Shown: positions 8,064-18,431, counted from the first letter of the stretch. The stretch: 64,000 bases of DNA from an uncultured Wenzhouxiangella sp. (GCA_913057195.1 CAJXNL010000002.1:108307-172306); one strand, 5' to 3'. Numbers and translations: made by a program. Notes: generated by a model from the letters alone, not told the origin.

Positions 8064-10016
8064 ATGCCACAAATCACCCTGCCTGATGGCAGTCAAAAGC
8101 AGTTTGACGAAGCGCCCACTTTGGCTCAGGTGGCCGAATCCATTGGGCCTGGGTTGGCCAAGTCTGCACTGGCTGGCGACATCGATGGTCAGCTCTATGA
8201 CTTGAGTCATCGGGTGTCGGGCGATGCGAATGTGCGCATCATCACCGCCAAAGATGAACAGGGGCTGTACCTCATCCGTCATTCCACCGCGCACTTGATG
8301 GCTCAAGCGGTGCAGCGCTTGTTTCCTGGAACGCAGGTCACCATCGGGCCGGTGATTGATCATGGGTTTTACTACGACTTTGCGCGTGAGGAGTCGTTCA
8401 AGCCTGAGGATTTGGAGGCGATTGAAGCCCAAATGCACGCGATTGTCTCTGAGGATCTGCCCATTGAGCGAGATGTCATGGGGCGGGATGAGGCGGTGTC
8501 GTTTTTTAAATCGCTGGGCGAGGACTACAAGGCTGAGATCATCGCCTCGATTCCCGCCGACGAGACCCTGTCGGTGTATCGTCAGGGAGAATTCATTGAC
8601 CTTTGCCGTGGCCCCCATGTTCCGTCCACCGGTCGGTTGGGGGCGTTCAAATTGACCAAGCTGGCAGGCGCGTATTGGCGGGGCGATTCGGACAATGCCA
8701 TGCTCCAGCGGATTTATGGCACGGCGTGGCCGGACCAAAAGTCGTTGAAAGCCCACCTTGAGCGATTGGCGGAAGCTGAAAAGCGTGACCACCGCAAGCT
8801 GGGCAAACAGCTTGACTTATTTCAATTCCAAGAAGAGGCCCCGGGTGCAGTGTTCTGGCACCCAAAAGGCTGGCGGCTGTTTCGGAATTTGGTTGAGTAT
8901 GTGCGTGAACGCCAAGACCAGGCCGGCTACATCGAGGTCAACACCCCCGATGTGATGGATCGAGCACTGTGGGAGACCTCCGGGCACTGGCAGAACTATC
9001 GTGAGCACATGTTCACCACGCAAACTGAAGATGGTCGGGTGTTTGCGCTGAAGCCCATGAACTGCCCAGGCTCGCTGGCGTTATACAAGCAGGGCCTGAA
9101 AAGCTACCGTGATTTGCCCATTCGGATGTCCGAGTTTGGCAAAGTCCACCGGTACGAGCCCTCGGGCGCACTGCACGGGCTGATGCGGGTGCGCCACTTC
9201 ACTCAAGACGATGCGCACATTTATTGCACCGAAGAGCAGATGGAAGACGAGTGTCGTGCCGTCATCGAGCTCAACTTGTCGGTGTATCGGCAGTTTGGGT
9301 TTGACGATGTGCGTTTGAAATTTGCGGATCGACCGGCCGATCGGATTGGAGACGATGCCACTTGGGACAAGCTCGAAGGGGCTCTATTGGGGGCACTCGA
9401 GTCCATGGGACTGGCTTACACCCACAACCCGGGTGAGGGCGCATTTTATGGCCCCAAAATTGAGTTTGTCCTGCGCGATGCCATCGGGCGGGACTGGCAA
9501 TGCGGCACGCTGCAAGTGGATCTGAATTTGCCAGAGCGGTTTGATGCAAGCTATCGGACAGCCGATGGTGGAGAGAAACGTCCGGTGTTGCTTCATCGGG
9601 CCCTGTTGGGGTCTTTGGAGCGGTTCACCGGGATTTTGCTGGAGCACTTTGCTGGCCGACTGCCCCTGTGGCTGGCGCCGGTGCATGCGGCAGTGATGAC
9701 GATCACAGACGGCCAGGGCGCATACGTCGACTCGGTGGCTCAGCGGTTGAGGGAGGCGGGGTTGGCGGTCGAAGTCGATCGTCGAAACGAGAAGATCGGA
9801 TATAAAATCCGCGAGCACACGCTGGCAAAAATTCCGTATTTGCTGGTGGCGGGCGCAAGAGAGCAGGCCAACGATCAGATTGCGGTGCGGTTGGTTGACG
9901 GCACGGACTTGGGCGTGATGTCCGTGGAGGCGCTCTGTGACAGAATGCGACAAGAGCTCGCATCTCGCGGCGCAATGCCTGATAATGCCCTCGATACCAA
10001 AGTCGCTCGCGCATGA
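8064..10016 (+). CDS. thrS: Threonyl-tRNA synthetase
   Basis: A 650-residue class II aminoacyl-tRNA synthetase that charges and edits tRNA-Thr. The N-terminal TGS domain begins MPQITLPDGS. The editing domain carries the zinc-site-like HSTAHLMAQA (near residue 75) and YDF segments. The catalytic core has PMNCPGSLALYK and the motif 2 loop RYEPSGALHGLMRVRHF. Motif 3 lies near RALLGSLERF, and a C-terminal anticodon-binding domain begins around residue 540. I chose the ATG at 8064, which gives the conserved TGS start; the ORF-track start at 7992 lies inside tRNA-Val. It heads the thrS-infC-rpmI-rplT-pheST-ihfA cluster common in gammaproteobacteria. Confidence 0.98.
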   Translation: MPQITLPDGSQKQFDEAPTLAQVAESIGPGLAKSALAGDIDGQLYDLSHRVSGDANVRIITAKDEQGLYLIRHSTAHLMAQAVQRLFPGTQVTIGPVIDHGFYYDFAREESFKPEDLEAIEAQMHAIVSEDLPIERDVMGRDEAVSFFKSLGEDYKAEIIASIPADETLSVYRQGEFIDLCRGPHVPSTGRLGAFKLTKLAGAYWRGDSDNAMLQRIYGTAWPDQKSLKAHLERLAEAEKRDHRKLGKQLDLFQFQEEAPGAVFWHPKGWRLFRNLVEYVRERQDQAGYIEVNTPDVMDRALWETSGHWQNYREHMFTTQTEDGRVFALKPMNCPGSLALYKQGLKSYRDLPIRMSEFGKVHRYEPSGALHGLMRVRHFTQDDAHIYCTEEQMEDECRAVIELNLSVYRQFGFDDVRLKFADRPADRIGDDATWDKLEGALLGALESMGLAYTHNPGEGAFYGPKIEFVLRDAIGRDWQCGTLQVDLNLPERFDASYRTADGGEKRPVLLHRALLGSLERFTGILLEHFAGRLPLWLAPVHAAVMTITDGQGAYVDSVAQRLREAGLAVEVDRRNEKIGYKIREHTLAKIPYLLVAGAREQANDQIAVRLVDGTDLGVMSVEALCDRMRQELASRGAMPDNALDTKVARA

Positions 10017-10055
10017 TCGATCAGCGTCAGTGGCCTCTTCAGTGGTGATCGATCA
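10014..10055 (+). promoter_or_regulatory. Pair of TGATCGATCA palindromes between thrS and infC
   Basis: Two identical 10-base palindromes, TGATCGATCA, start at 10014 and 10046, exactly 32 bases apart. The first begins at the thrS stop codon. The second is the core of a longer perfect palindrome, TGGTGATCGATCACCA (10043-10058), that ends 18 bases before the infC ribosome-binding site. Three helical turns of spacing would suit a dimeric DNA-binding protein; RNA folding affecting infC translation is the alternative. No regulator is identified. Confidence 0.4.
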
Positions 10056-10088
10056 CCACCAAACCATGAACAGTTAGGAGCAGCACCC

Positions 10089-10607
10089 ATCGCAAGTGAA
10101 AAACATACCCGGCGCAATGAAGACATTATTGCGCGTGAGATTCGAGTTGTCGGCCCCGATGGTGAACAAATTGGGGTGATGCGCGTGCCAGACGCACTGG
10201 AAAAGGCGCAAGGGCTGGGCCTTGATTTGGTCGAGATCGCCCCGCAGGCAGAGCCACCGGTCTGTCGCATCATGGATTGGGGCAAGTATCGCTTTGAGCA
10301 GGCAAAGAAAGGCCAGGCAGCGCGCAAAAAACAAAAGCAAATTCAGATCAAAGAAATCAAATTTCGGCCCGGCACCGATGAGCATGATTATCAGGTGAAG
10401 ATGCGCAACCTCCACCGGTTTATCGAAGAGGGCAACAAGGTCAAAGTCACTCTGCGCTTTCGGGGCCGAGAAATGGCCCACCAAGAGCTTGGCCGAGAGT
10501 TGCTGCAGCGGATTGAAACCGAGATGGCTGATGCCACCACCGTTGAGCAATTTCCCCGCGTGGAGGGTCGGCAGATGGTAATGATGCTTGCCCCTAAAAA
10601 ACTCTAG
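10089..10607 (+). CDS. infC: Translation initiation factor IF-3 (AUC start codon)
   Basis: A 172-residue IF-3. It binds the 30S subunit, prevents subunit joining and discriminates against wrong start codons. The ORF track begins at an internal ATG (10176) and loses 29 residues. Reading upstream in frame gives [20 protein letters not shown], the normal IF-3 N-terminus, with an ATC codon at 10089 as the only sensible start. A strong ribosome site, TTAGGAG (10074-10080), lies 8 bases before it. Rare AUU/AUC starts are a known infC trait that lets IF-3 repress its own translation, as in E. coli (AUU). The C-terminal half includes [15 protein letters not shown]. rpmI follows after 130 bases. Confidence 0.95.
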   Translation: MASEKHTRRNEDIIAREIRVVGPDGEQIGVMRVPDALEKAQGLGLDLVEIAPQAEPPVCRIMDWGKYRFEQAKKGQAARKKQKQIQIKEIKFRPGTDEHDYQVKMRNLHRFIEEGNKVKVTLRFRGREMAHQELGRELLQRIETEMADATTVEQFPRVEGRQMVMMLAPKKL

Positions 10608-10627
10608 CTTCTCACCTCACTCAAGGC

Positions 10628-10633
10628 TATAAT
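10628..10633 (+). promoter_or_regulatory. Possible internal -10 element before rpmI
   Basis: A perfect TATAAT lies 105 bases before the rpmI start, in the 130-base infC-rpmI gap. No good -35 sits 16-18 bases upstream (TAGCTT is the best match), so this is a weak candidate. The rest of the gap is a likely leader; in E. coli the corresponding leader is the L20 autoregulatory target, but I could not confirm a matching fold here. Confidence 0.3.
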
Positions 10634-10737
10634 AGGGGGCTTAAGTCCTGGTCACAGCCGTAATAAAGCGCGGATTCATTGGCAGTGGATCAGCCGCTGT
10701 GGCGAGGTTATTTTCAACTTCGATCTGGAGTTACGTC

Positions 10738-10935
10738 ATGCCAAAAATGAAGTCAAACCGAGGCGCCGCCAAGCGTTTCCGCGCCACAGGCAGTGGCCGA
10801 ATCAAACGCAAGCGCGCTTTCCACAGCCACATCCTCACCAAAAAAGACACCAAGCGCAAACGTCGCCTGCGCTCAACCGTCATGGTGTCAAAAGCGGATG
10901 AGAAATCGATCCGACAAATGCTGCCGCATCTTTAA
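10738..10935 (+). CDS. rpmI: 50S ribosomal protein L35 (bL35)
   Basis: A 65-residue basic ribosomal protein of the large subunit, normal length for bL35. The start [15 protein letters not shown] and the internal [17 protein letters not shown] are the family signature. The ATG at 10738 follows CTGGAG at a suitable distance. The ORF-track start at 10699 adds a non-conserved extension and is rejected. It sits between infC and rplT, the standard operon in which L20 controls L35/L20 translation. Confidence 0.97.
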   Translation: MPKMKSNRGAAKRFRATGSGRIKRKRAFHSHILTKKDTKRKRRLRSTVMVSKADEKSIRQMLPHL

Positions 10936-10980
10936 TGCGCGCCCGATTCAATTGCGATTGAAGATTGAAGGAGAGGAACA

Positions 10981-11337
10981 ATGGCAAGAATTAAACGAGG
11001 AGTGGTGGCGCGTCGCCGCCATCGCAAAGTCCTAAACCAAGCCAAAGGCTACTACGGCGCGCGGCGTAAGATCTATCGCGTGGCCAAGCAGGCCGTGATT
11101 AAAGCCGGTCAATACGCCTACCGCGACCGGCGCCAGCGCAAGCGGGACTTCCGTCGGCTGTGGATTGCCCGGATCAACGCCGGTGCGAGGACGCATGGGC
11201 TGTCCTACAGCCGCTTTATGAATGGCCTAAAACGCGCTGATATCGCCGTTGATCGGAAAATGCTGGCCGATCTGGCGGTCAACGATAAGGCCGCGTTCAA
11301 AGCACTGGCAGAGAAAGCACAGGCCCACTTGTCCTAA
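10981..11337 (+). CDS. rplT: 50S ribosomal protein L20 (bL20)
   Basis: A 118-residue large-subunit protein needed for early 50S assembly. It begins [18 protein letters not shown] and contains [16 protein letters not shown] and the [15 protein letters not shown] block. The ribosome site GGAGAGG ends 6 bases before the ATG. In E. coli L20 represses its own operon by binding the rpmI leader. It is 45 bases after rpmI and 24 bases before pheS. Confidence 0.98.
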   Translation: MARIKRGVVARRRHRKVLNQAKGYYGARRKIYRVAKQAVIKAGQYAYRDRRQRKRDFRRLWIARINAGARTHGLSYSRFMNGLKRADIAVDRKMLADLAVNDKAAFKALAEKAQAHLS

Positions 11338-12366
<1,029 letters not shown>

Positions 12367-12378
12367 TCGGCGAGTCGC

Positions 12379-14754
12379 ATGAAACTGTCATATCAATGGT
12401 TACAAGACTGGGTGGAGTTCGATGCCACGCCGCAAGATCTCGCCGAGCAGCTGACACGTGGGGGCTTGGAGGTGGATGGCCTCGAACCCCTTGGGGCGGG
12501 ACTCGAGGGCGTGGTGGTTGCACAAATCGAAAGCGCTGAGCCCCACCCAGACGCCGATCGCTTGAGGGTGTGCCAGGTCAAAGGAGACAGCGACGTTCGC
12601 ACGATTGTCTGTGGCGCTCCCAATGCGCAGGCCGGCTTGAAGGCACCCCTGGCAACGCTGGGGGCAACCATTCCCAACGGTTTGACCATCAAGCGAGCAA
12701 AACTCCGTGGGGTTGAATCCGAGGGGATGCTGTGTGCCGCGGCCGAATTGGGTTTGGATGGCGACGGCGCGGCGAGCAGCGGCTTGATGGCGTTGCCGGC
12801 TGACGCCCCCGTGGGCACAGACCTCAAAACCTATCTCGATCTTGACGATGTGGTGTTGGATGTTGACCTCACCCCAAACCGTGCCGACTGCTTGTCCGTC
12901 TTGGGCATGGCGCGCGAAGTGGCCGCCCTGACGCGCGGGCGTTGGCATCCGCCTGCCATCGAGCCCATTGAGCCTGTCGCCACCACGAGTGTGTCTGTCT
13001 CGGTGAGCGCCCCAAACGATTGTCCCGTGTACATGGCTCGGGTCATCAGCGGCGTTGATGCCAGCCGTCCCAGCCCGGTCTGGTTAAAAGAGCGACTTCG
13101 TCGGTCAGGTGTCCGGCCCATATCAGTGGTCGTGGATATCACCAATTACGTCATGCTTGAGCTCGGTCAGCCCATGCATGCCTTCGATGCCCAGGCGCTC
13201 GATGGCGGCATTCAAGTGCGCCGCGCGCATTCGGGCGAGCCGCTTCAACTGCTGGATGGTCAAAGCGTCGAACTCGATGATGACTGTTTGGTGATTGCCG
13301 ATCAGTCGCAAGCCGTGGCTTTGGCTGGGGTGATGGGGGGCGCTGACTCAGCCGTGGGCGAGCACAGCGACACCATCGTGCTGGAGTCGGCCTGGTTCGA
13401 CCCGGCAATCGTCGCCGGACGCGCGCGCCGGTTTGGCCTCCACACCGAGTCCTCGCATCGGTTTGAGCGCGGCGTGGATCCCACCTTGCAGCGCCAAGCC
13501 CTGGAGCGCGCCACAGGTTTGATTCTTGAAATGGCCGGCGGCCAACCGGGTCCGGTCGCAGAGGCAGTGGCCTCTGAGCATGTGCCGCTGAACCAGCCGA
13601 TCACGTTGAGCATTGGGCACGTCAACCGCGTGTTGGGCACGGCGTTCAGCGCAGAGACCGTCACTGATGCATTGAGCGCTCTGGGCATGGCATGTGAGCC
13701 CATAGACCATGACACCCTGCAGGTGACCGCCCCAAATGCCAGGCGTGACATTGCGGTGGCAGTGGACTTGATTGAAGAGGTGGCGCGCCTGGTCGGCTAT
13801 GATGCGCTGCCCTCGAAGCCACCTGGGGGTGGGTTGACGCTGAAGGGCCATCCTGAGGACCAGATTCCAGTTCATGCGCTTCGGCATACCTTGATGGGGC
13901 GCGGGTTTCAGGAGGTGATGGGATGGAGCTTTGTGGGCGCAGGACGAGGCGGGTTCAATGGCCTGCCGGCGCATCCGCTGGAATTGGCCAATCCCTTAAG
14001 CCAGGAGCAATCAGGGCTGCGGTCAACGCTGTTGACAAGCCTGTTGGAGATCGCTCAAAGAAATCGTGCCCGTGGCTGGCAGGACATGCGCTTATTTGAG
14101 GTGGGGCATGTCTATGCCCCAGACAGTGAGCACAATCGGCTCGGCCTTTTAGCGATGGGCCGCGCGTTCCCAGAGCACTTTGATCAGCCCGACAGGGCCT
14201 TCGATTTTTATGATCTCAAAGGCGAGCTTGAGCACATGGCACAACGCCATGGGCTGGGTGAGGTGTCATTCGTCCCCACCCGCGAGCATGCATGGCTTCA
14301 TCCGGGTCAAAGCGCGGAGGTTGTCCGAGGCGAGGCGTCGGTGGGCTGGCTCGGGCGGCTTCACCCACAACTGGCTGAGGCGATGGATCTGAAATCCAAC
14401 ACCTTCGTCGCTGAGCTTGAGTTGGCGCAGTGGTGTCAGGGCGCCAAACCTTGCCATCGGCCTGTTTCACGTTTTCCCGCCGCCAGGCGCGATTTGGCGG
14501 TGCTGGTGCCCGATTCCGCGCCGGGGGGCGCGGTGCTCGATGTGGTCACTCAAGCCGGTGGTGAGCGCCTAGAACAGGTGATCTTGTTTGATCTATATCA
14601 AGGTGAGGGCGTTGAAAAAGGCTTTAAAAGTTTGGGTATAGGCTTGATTATTCGCGACAATTCGCGCACTCTAACAGATGACGACGTGGATGCCGTCACC
14701 GAACGTGTCGTCGCGCGTTTGGGTGAGGCATTTCAAGCGAGACTCAGAGGGTAG
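12379..14754 (+). CDS. pheT: Phenylalanyl-tRNA synthetase beta subunit
   Basis: A 791-residue beta subunit, the usual bacterial length. Domains in order: a tRNA-binding EMAP-II-like OB fold ([12 protein letters not shown] near residue 55), the B3/B4 editing domain, a B5 domain around 400-475, a catalytic-like core, and a C-terminal FDX-ACB anticodon-binding domain starting near [17 protein letters not shown] (about residue 695). It works with PheS and edits misacylated Tyr-tRNA-Phe. ihfA begins 5 bases after its stop. Confidence 0.98.
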   Translation: MKLSYQWLQDWVEFDATPQDLAEQLTRGGLEVDGLEPLGAGLEGVVVAQIESAEPHPDADRLRVCQVKGDSDVRTIVCGAPNAQAGLKAPLATLGATIPNGLTIKRAKLRGVESEGMLCAAAELGLDGDGAASSGLMALPADAPVGTDLKTYLDLDDVVLDVDLTPNRADCLSVLGMAREVAALTRGRWHPPAIEPIEPVATTSVSVSVSAPNDCPVYMARVISGVDASRPSPVWLKERLRRSGVRPISVVVDITNYVMLELGQPMHAFDAQALDGGIQVRRAHSGEPLQLLDGQSVELDDDCLVIADQSQAVALAGVMGGADSAVGEHSDTIVLESAWFDPAIVAGRARRFGLHTESSHRFERGVDPTLQRQALERATGLILEMAGGQPGPVAEAVASEHVPLNQPITLSIGHVNRVLGTAFSAETVTDALSALGMACEPIDHDTLQVTAPNARRDIAVAVDLIEEVARLVGYDALPSKPPGGGLTLKGHPEDQIPVHALRHTLMGRGFQEVMGWSFVGAGRGGFNGLPAHPLELANPLSQEQSGLRSTLLTSLLEIAQRNRARGWQDMRLFEVGHVYAPDSEHNRLGLLAMGRAFPEHFDQPDRAFDFYDLKGELEHMAQRHGLGEVSFVPTREHAWLHPGQSAEVVRGEASVGWLGRLHPQLAEAMDLKSNTFVAELELAQWCQGAKPCHRPVSRFPAARRDLAVLVPDSAPGGAVLDVVTQAGGERLEQVILFDLYQGEGVEKGFKSLGIGLIIRDNSRTLTDDDVDAVTERVVARLGEAFQARLRG

Positions 14755-14759
14755 GCACG

Positions 14760-15059
14760 ATGACGTTAACCAAGGCAGAGTTGGCCAGCATGCTTTTCGA
14801 TGAAGTGGGGCTGAACAAGCGCGAGGCCAAAGATTTTGTGGATGCTTGGTTCGAGACCATCAGTCAGGCACTCGAGTCTGGAGAAGATGTGAAATTGTCT
14901 GGGTTTGGTAATTTTCATCTGAGAGACAAAAGCGAGCGCCCTGGACGTAATCCCAAAACCGGTGAAGAAATCCCCATCTCAGCGCGACGTGTGGTGACGT
15001 TCAAGCCCGGGCAAAAATTAAGATCAAGAGTTGAGGCTTATGCTGGACCGAAGGAGTAA
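14760..15059 (+). CDS. ihfA: Integration host factor alpha subunit
   Basis: A 99-residue DNA-bending protein of the HU/IHF family. The start [28 protein letters not shown] and the beta-arm [18 protein letters not shown] identify the alpha subunit. IHF makes sharp bends at specific sites in promoters and recombination complexes. Its position directly behind pheT is the classic gammaproteobacterial order. Its last 20 bases overlap the start of the following merR gene. Confidence 0.97.
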   Translation: MTLTKAELASMLFDEVGLNKREAKDFVDAWFETISQALESGEDVKLSGFGNFHLRDKSERPGRNPKTGEEIPISARRVVTFKPGQKLRSRVEAYAGPKE

Positions 15060-15396
15060 TCAAGAGCTGCCGGTGATTCCGGCCAAACGATATTTCACCA
15101 TTGGTGAAGTCAGTGAGCTGTGCGCCGTCAAGCCTCACGTTTTGCGGTATTGGGAACAAGAGTTTCCGCAGCTCAAGCCAGTCAAGCGTCGGGGCAATCG
15201 TCGCTACTATCAGCGCCATGATGTGCTGATGATTCGCCAAATTCGCTCGCTGCTGCACGAGCAAGGGTTCACCATTGTTGGGGCCCGGCAGCAGTTGGAA
15301 AGCGAGCACTCACAGTCAGATGCGACGCGCAGCCAGCAATTGGCCAAACAAATACGCGTTGAATTGGAAGACGTTCTTCAGCTGTTGCGCCGCTGA
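15040..15396 (+). CDS. MerR-family transcriptional regulator after ihfA
   Basis: A 118-residue protein. The MerR-type winged helix-turn-helix covers residues 17-90 ([30 protein letters not shown]), followed by a short helical tail. It lacks the C-terminal effector-binding part of metal or drug sensors. It closely resembles the small MerR protein found between ihfA and tRNA-Pro in Pseudomonas, whose target is not established. I chose the ATG at 15040 because [14 protein letters not shown] matches the family start; the track uses a TTG three codons earlier. It overlaps ihfA by 20 bases. Confidence 0.88.
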   Translation: MLDRRSNQELPVIPAKRYFTIGEVSELCAVKPHVLRYWEQEFPQLKPVKRRGNRRYYQRHDVLMIRQIRSLLHEQGFTIVGARQQLESEHSQSDATRSQQLAKQIRVELEDVLQLLRR

Positions 15397-15401
15397 GGCA
15401 T

Positions 15402-15433
15402 TTGACAGTTAGATGACACTTCTGCCGTAAAAT
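15402..15433 (+). promoter_or_regulatory. Probable tRNA-Pro promoter
   Basis: A perfect -35 TTGACA (15402-15407) is followed after 20 bases by TAAAAT (15428-15433), 16 bases before the tRNA. The spacer is longer than ideal, so the exact -10 is unsure. The location just after the merR stop suits a promoter for the tRNA and folE2. Confidence 0.45.
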
Positions 15434-15449
15434 ATCCACCTGTAAACGT

Positions 15450-15526
15450 CGGAGCGTAGCGCAGCCTGGTAGCGCACCACAATGGGGTTGTGGGGGTCGG
15501 GAGTTCGAATCTCCCCGCTCCGACCA
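15450..15526 (+). tRNA. tRNA-Pro (anticodon GGG)
   Basis: A complete 77-base tRNA. The acceptor CGGAGCG pairs with CGCTCCG, followed by A and an encoded CCA. The D-arm is AGCGCAGCCTGGTAGCGC. The anticodon stem-loop CCACA-ATGGGGT-TGTGG has anticodon GGG, reading CCC and CCU. The T-arm is CGGGAGTTCGAATCTCCCCG. The ihfA-merR-tRNA-Pro order is shared with Pseudomonas. Confidence 0.97.
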
Positions 15527-15551
15527 TTTTTAACGGATAGGATAAAAACGT

Positions 15552-16523
15552 ATGCCTTCTTCTCAGAACGTGATTTCAATGCCCGATGTGGCAAGCCACG
15601 CTGAGGCGGCCGTTCGTGGCCGTCTTGACTGGGTGGGGATGAACGACATCGAATTGCCCATCCAACTGGCCTCTGGGGTCGATGGCTCAATCTCAGCACA
15701 GGCCAAAGTCAACGCATTCGTTGATTTGGCCGATCCGGATAAGCGTGGCATTCATATGTCACGGCTCTACCTTCATCTTGATCAGCGGCTGTCACAGCAA
15801 ACCATAACGCCGGCGCAGCTGCAGGCCACGTTGGATGACTTTTTGTCATCGCACCGCGATCTGAGTACTCGAGCGATGGTTCGGCTGAACTTTGACTATC
15901 TGGTTCGTCGCCCCTCATTGGTCAGCAACAACACGGGCTGGAAGAAGTATCCATTCAGTTTGATTGCGAGCCTAGATGAGAACGGGTATGCCTTTGAAAT
16001 GTCCTTCCAGATCGTCTATTCGTCCACCTGTCCATGCTCTGCAGCGTTATCGCGCCAGCTGATCCAACAGCAGTTTGAAAAAGACTTTGACCGACAGGCC
16101 GCGCTTGATTTTGAGCAAGTGTTGGCATGGCTTGGGAGTGAACAGGGGATCGTGGCGACCCCGCACAGCCAGCGCTCGTCGGCCGATGTCCGCTTGAAAC
16201 TGAGCCAAGGCAGTGAGTCGTGTGCTTTTGATGCGGTCATCGATGTGGTCGAGGGCGCGCTCAAAACCCCGGTTCAGGCGGCCGTCAAACGAGAAGATGA
16301 GCAGGCCTTTGCGCTTTTGAATGGGCAAAATCTCATGTTTGTCGAAGACTCCGCGCGTCGGCTGCAAGACGCCTTGAGTGAGGTGGACAACGTGGATGAT
16401 TTTTGGGCGCGATGCCGGCACTTCGAGAGCTTGCATCCGCACGATGCGGTGGCGATCATTACCAAAGGGATCGACAATGGTTACAAACCCATCGATGGCC
16501 ACCCCTCGGGTTGGAAACTATAA
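15552..16523 (+). CDS. folE2: GTP cyclohydrolase FolE2 (type IB)
   Basis: A 323-residue GTP cyclohydrolase IB, which converts GTP to dihydroneopterin triphosphate in the first step of folate and queuosine synthesis. Family blocks are DWVGMNDIELPI, KRGIHMSRLYLHLDQ, the active-site stretch STCPCSAALSRQ and the C-terminal MRWRS-equivalent ESLHPHDAVAIITKG. FolE2 is unrelated to FolE in sequence and can use metals other than zinc, so some bacteria induce it under zinc limitation through Zur. I see no Zur-like palindrome before it; it lies 25 bases after tRNA-Pro. Another downstream enzyme of the 7-deazaguanine branch, queF, is also in this window. Confidence 0.93.
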   Translation: MPSSQNVISMPDVASHAEAAVRGRLDWVGMNDIELPIQLASGVDGSISAQAKVNAFVDLADPDKRGIHMSRLYLHLDQRLSQQTITPAQLQATLDDFLSSHRDLSTRAMVRLNFDYLVRRPSLVSNNTGWKKYPFSLIASLDENGYAFEMSFQIVYSSTCPCSAALSRQLIQQQFEKDFDRQAALDFEQVLAWLGSEQGIVATPHSQRSSADVRLKLSQGSESCAFDAVIDVVEGALKTPVQAAVKREDEQAFALLNGQNLMFVEDSARRLQDALSEVDNVDDFWARCRHFESLHPHDAVAIITKGIDNGYKPIDGHPSGWKL

Positions 16524-16614
16524 CGATCACCGCACGGTGTTGAGACAAGTCAGCGCTGAAACTTCTTTTAACCAGGGGCACTCATTGCTCTGATGGAATT
16601 GTTCTGACAGAAGC

Positions 16615-17550
16615 TCAGTCCGAACGGATGCGACGAAAAACCGCCTGCACCGTTTGATTGGCCCACCCCAAGGTGTCGCTGTTGGGGTCAGACAAGGCCT
16701 GTCCGAGCACGCGATTGCTTCCGGCCTCAGAGACCATCAAGCGAAGCTTGACCGTCTGGCCGATGTACACCCGATCGATGGCCACCACCACACCCAGCGG
16801 CATGCCCGCCGCATCCGCGGCCGAGTGGGGTTGACCGTCGGTGGCCAACTCAACCGGAGGCGAGGCGCGCGTCAGCTCGCCTTCTTCGATGCCGATGGTG
16901 CCGCGGAAGCGTGCCCGTGTAAAAAACTCAGTCACTTGCGGGGCAGGGGCGTCTTGCGAGGGGTTGGGCCCCATCACTCGGTCTGCAACGCGAAGGCGCT
17001 CGCCGTCAAAGGCAATTTCTTTCAGCAGCGCCATCGGGGCTTCGGCTGATCCAAACTGGCAGGTGGTGACATCGGTCCGGCCGAGCAATACCGGTTGACG
17101 GCCCGTCCCTCGGTCAGATCGGGCCAGCTGCCAGCGCAGCGGGCAACTTGGGCTGGCTGAGGCGGGGCGACCCATCGGCGAAAAACTGCTCACCAGCTGG
17201 CCATTTTGCTCGCTTACGCGAATCAGAAAGCGGCGTTTAGAGCGGTCGTCGCCGGGGTGGGTTTGTGTCCAAACATACCTTCGTTCATTGGCGTTTGGGG
17301 CAGGCTCTCGGCTGATGGTCAACGTCAGTGGGTCTTGCTCGCCGGGCCGAGTGGGGCTTGCATACGCGCCCAACCAAAGATCCATGAGCGTGAGTGACAG
17401 TGATGTTTGATCGTTGGTTGATGTCTCCGAAATCGGCCGATTGGATGGGGCCAGGGTCACACAGGCGCTTGTCACCAGGGCCAAGACCACAACGCTGAGT
17501 GCGCGCCAGAGGTGGTGAGGGCATCCCCGATGAACGGCCCGTCCAGTCAC
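16615..17550 (-). CDS. CpcT/CpeT-like exported lipoprotein
   Basis: A 311-residue protein from a GTG start. An N-terminal hydrophobic segment ends LVTSACVTL, a plausible but weak lipobox with cysteine near residue 30. Residues about 50-210 resemble the CpcT/CpeT chromophore lyase fold: MDLWLGAYAS, then CPLRWQLA, GRTDVTTCQFG and DGERLRVADRV follow the spacing of that family. In cyanobacteria these proteins attach bilins to phycobiliproteins; here there are no phycobiliproteins, so that role is unlikely. The C-terminal 100 residues are unrecognised. The start overlaps the stop of the M23 peptidase (GTGA), making it the last gene of an operon of envelope proteins. Confidence 0.6.
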   Translation of the reverse strand: MTGRAVHRGCPHHLWRALSVVVLALVTSACVTLAPSNRPISETSTNDQTSLSLTLMDLWLGAYASPTRPGEQDPLTLTISREPAPNANERRYVWTQTHPGDDRSKRRFLIRVSEQNGQLVSSFSPMGRPASASPSCPLRWQLARSDRGTGRQPVLLGRTDVTTCQFGSAEAPMALLKEIAFDGERLRVADRVMGPNPSQDAPAPQVTEFFTRARFRGTIGIEEGELTRASPPVELATDGQPHSAADAAGMPLGVVVAIDRVYIGQTVKLRLMVSEAGSNRVLGQALSDPNSDTLGWANQTVQAVFRRIRSD

Positions 17551-18431
17551 TGTTTAGGCACCAACAAGCCGGCATCCACGCGCACGTTGCGCCAACTCAC
17601 CCGCCAATCCAAGTGGGGGCCCGTGGCACGGCCCGTGGCGCCTACGGTGCCCAGGGAGGCCCCTTGGGGGACCTGTTGGCCCTCGGTGACATCGATCCTG
17701 TCCATGTGCAAAAACGCGGACATGACCCCATGGCCGTGATCAACAAACAGCGTGCCCCCGCTAAAATACATGTCCTCGTGGACCAAAACCACCCGCCCGC
17801 TCGCCGGTGATACCACCGGTGTGCCGGTGGGCGCGGCGATATCAATGCCCCAATGGGGGGCTCGAGGCTCACCATTGAGGATGCGCTGCGACCCATACAC
17901 ACCCGTGATGGGCCCCTTCACTGGCCAAATGAAAGCCTCGCGAAAGCCATCAAGATCGCTGACGATCTGTCGAGCCTGACGCGCCTGCCTGGCATCGTCT
18001 TTGATCCGCGCCAGGGTGTCTTTTGGCGGCGTGACCATGGCCTGATCCAGACCGTCAATGCTTTGCACCTCAAATTCTCGTTGGATGGGGAGCAGGGTTG
18101 TTTTTGCTGTGTGCCCATCGAGCCATTGCGCTTCGATCACCACCGGTTCGGTGTCGTCTTTGCCAATGCCAAAAACAAACTGGCCCTCAGAAGTGAGCGG
18201 AACTTGCAGCCCATTGATCTGGACCTTCGCCAGATTCTTCGCCTCACCCATCACTAAAGCGCCCTGAAGGGGCTCGCTGTGCCACTGGATGGGGCGCGAT
18301 GACGCTGTCTGGGCGCACACCTGCGCCATCACTGACATGGACATCACCGCCAGCGCCAGCCAAAACCCCGTCATGGGGCGCCGCCGAGCTTGATGATTGC
18401 CACGTGGTCGACTGTGGACGTTGCGCATCAT
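17547..18431 (-). CDS. M23-family (LytM) peptidase, periplasmic
   Basis: A 294-residue exported peptidase. A signal peptide ends near VCAQTAS (residue 42). The middle region is beta-rich. The C-terminal LytM domain (about residues 165-294) has GVYGSQRILNGEPR, the zinc ligand motif HWGIDIA, DHGHGVMS and the terminal TGPHLDWRV. Where most LytM enzymes have HxH this one reads HLD; I believe a subset of proteobacterial relatives shares this, so activity is likely but unproven. Such enzymes cut peptide cross-links in peptidoglycan. It overlaps mltD upstream (ATGA) and the CpcT-like gene downstream, so it probably works together with MltD in wall turnover. Confidence 0.85.
   Translation of the reverse strand: MMRNVHSRPRGNHQARRRPMTGFWLALAVMSMSVMAQVCAQTASSRPIQWHSEPLQGALVMGEAKNLAKVQINGLQVPLTSEGQFVFGIGKDDTEPVVIEAQWLDGHTAKTTLLPIQREFEVQSIDGLDQAMVTPPKDTLARIKDDARQARQARQIVSDLDGFREAFIWPVKGPITGVYGSQRILNGEPRAPHWGIDIAAPTGTPVVSPASGRVVLVHEDMYFSGGTLFVDHGHGVMSAFLHMDRIDVTEGQQVPQGASLGTVGATGRATGPHLDWRVSWRNVRVDAGLLVPKQ

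Noticed and set aside
8007-8792. 261-residue minus-strand ORF opposite thrS
   Set aside because: It lies wholly antisense to thrS and partly to tRNA-Val. Its translation shows no domain and mirrors the codon bias of the coding strand.
16615-17550. Bilin attachment or phycobilisome function
   Set aside because: No phycobiliprotein or bilin synthesis genes are present and the host looks like a non-photosynthetic gammaproteobacterium.
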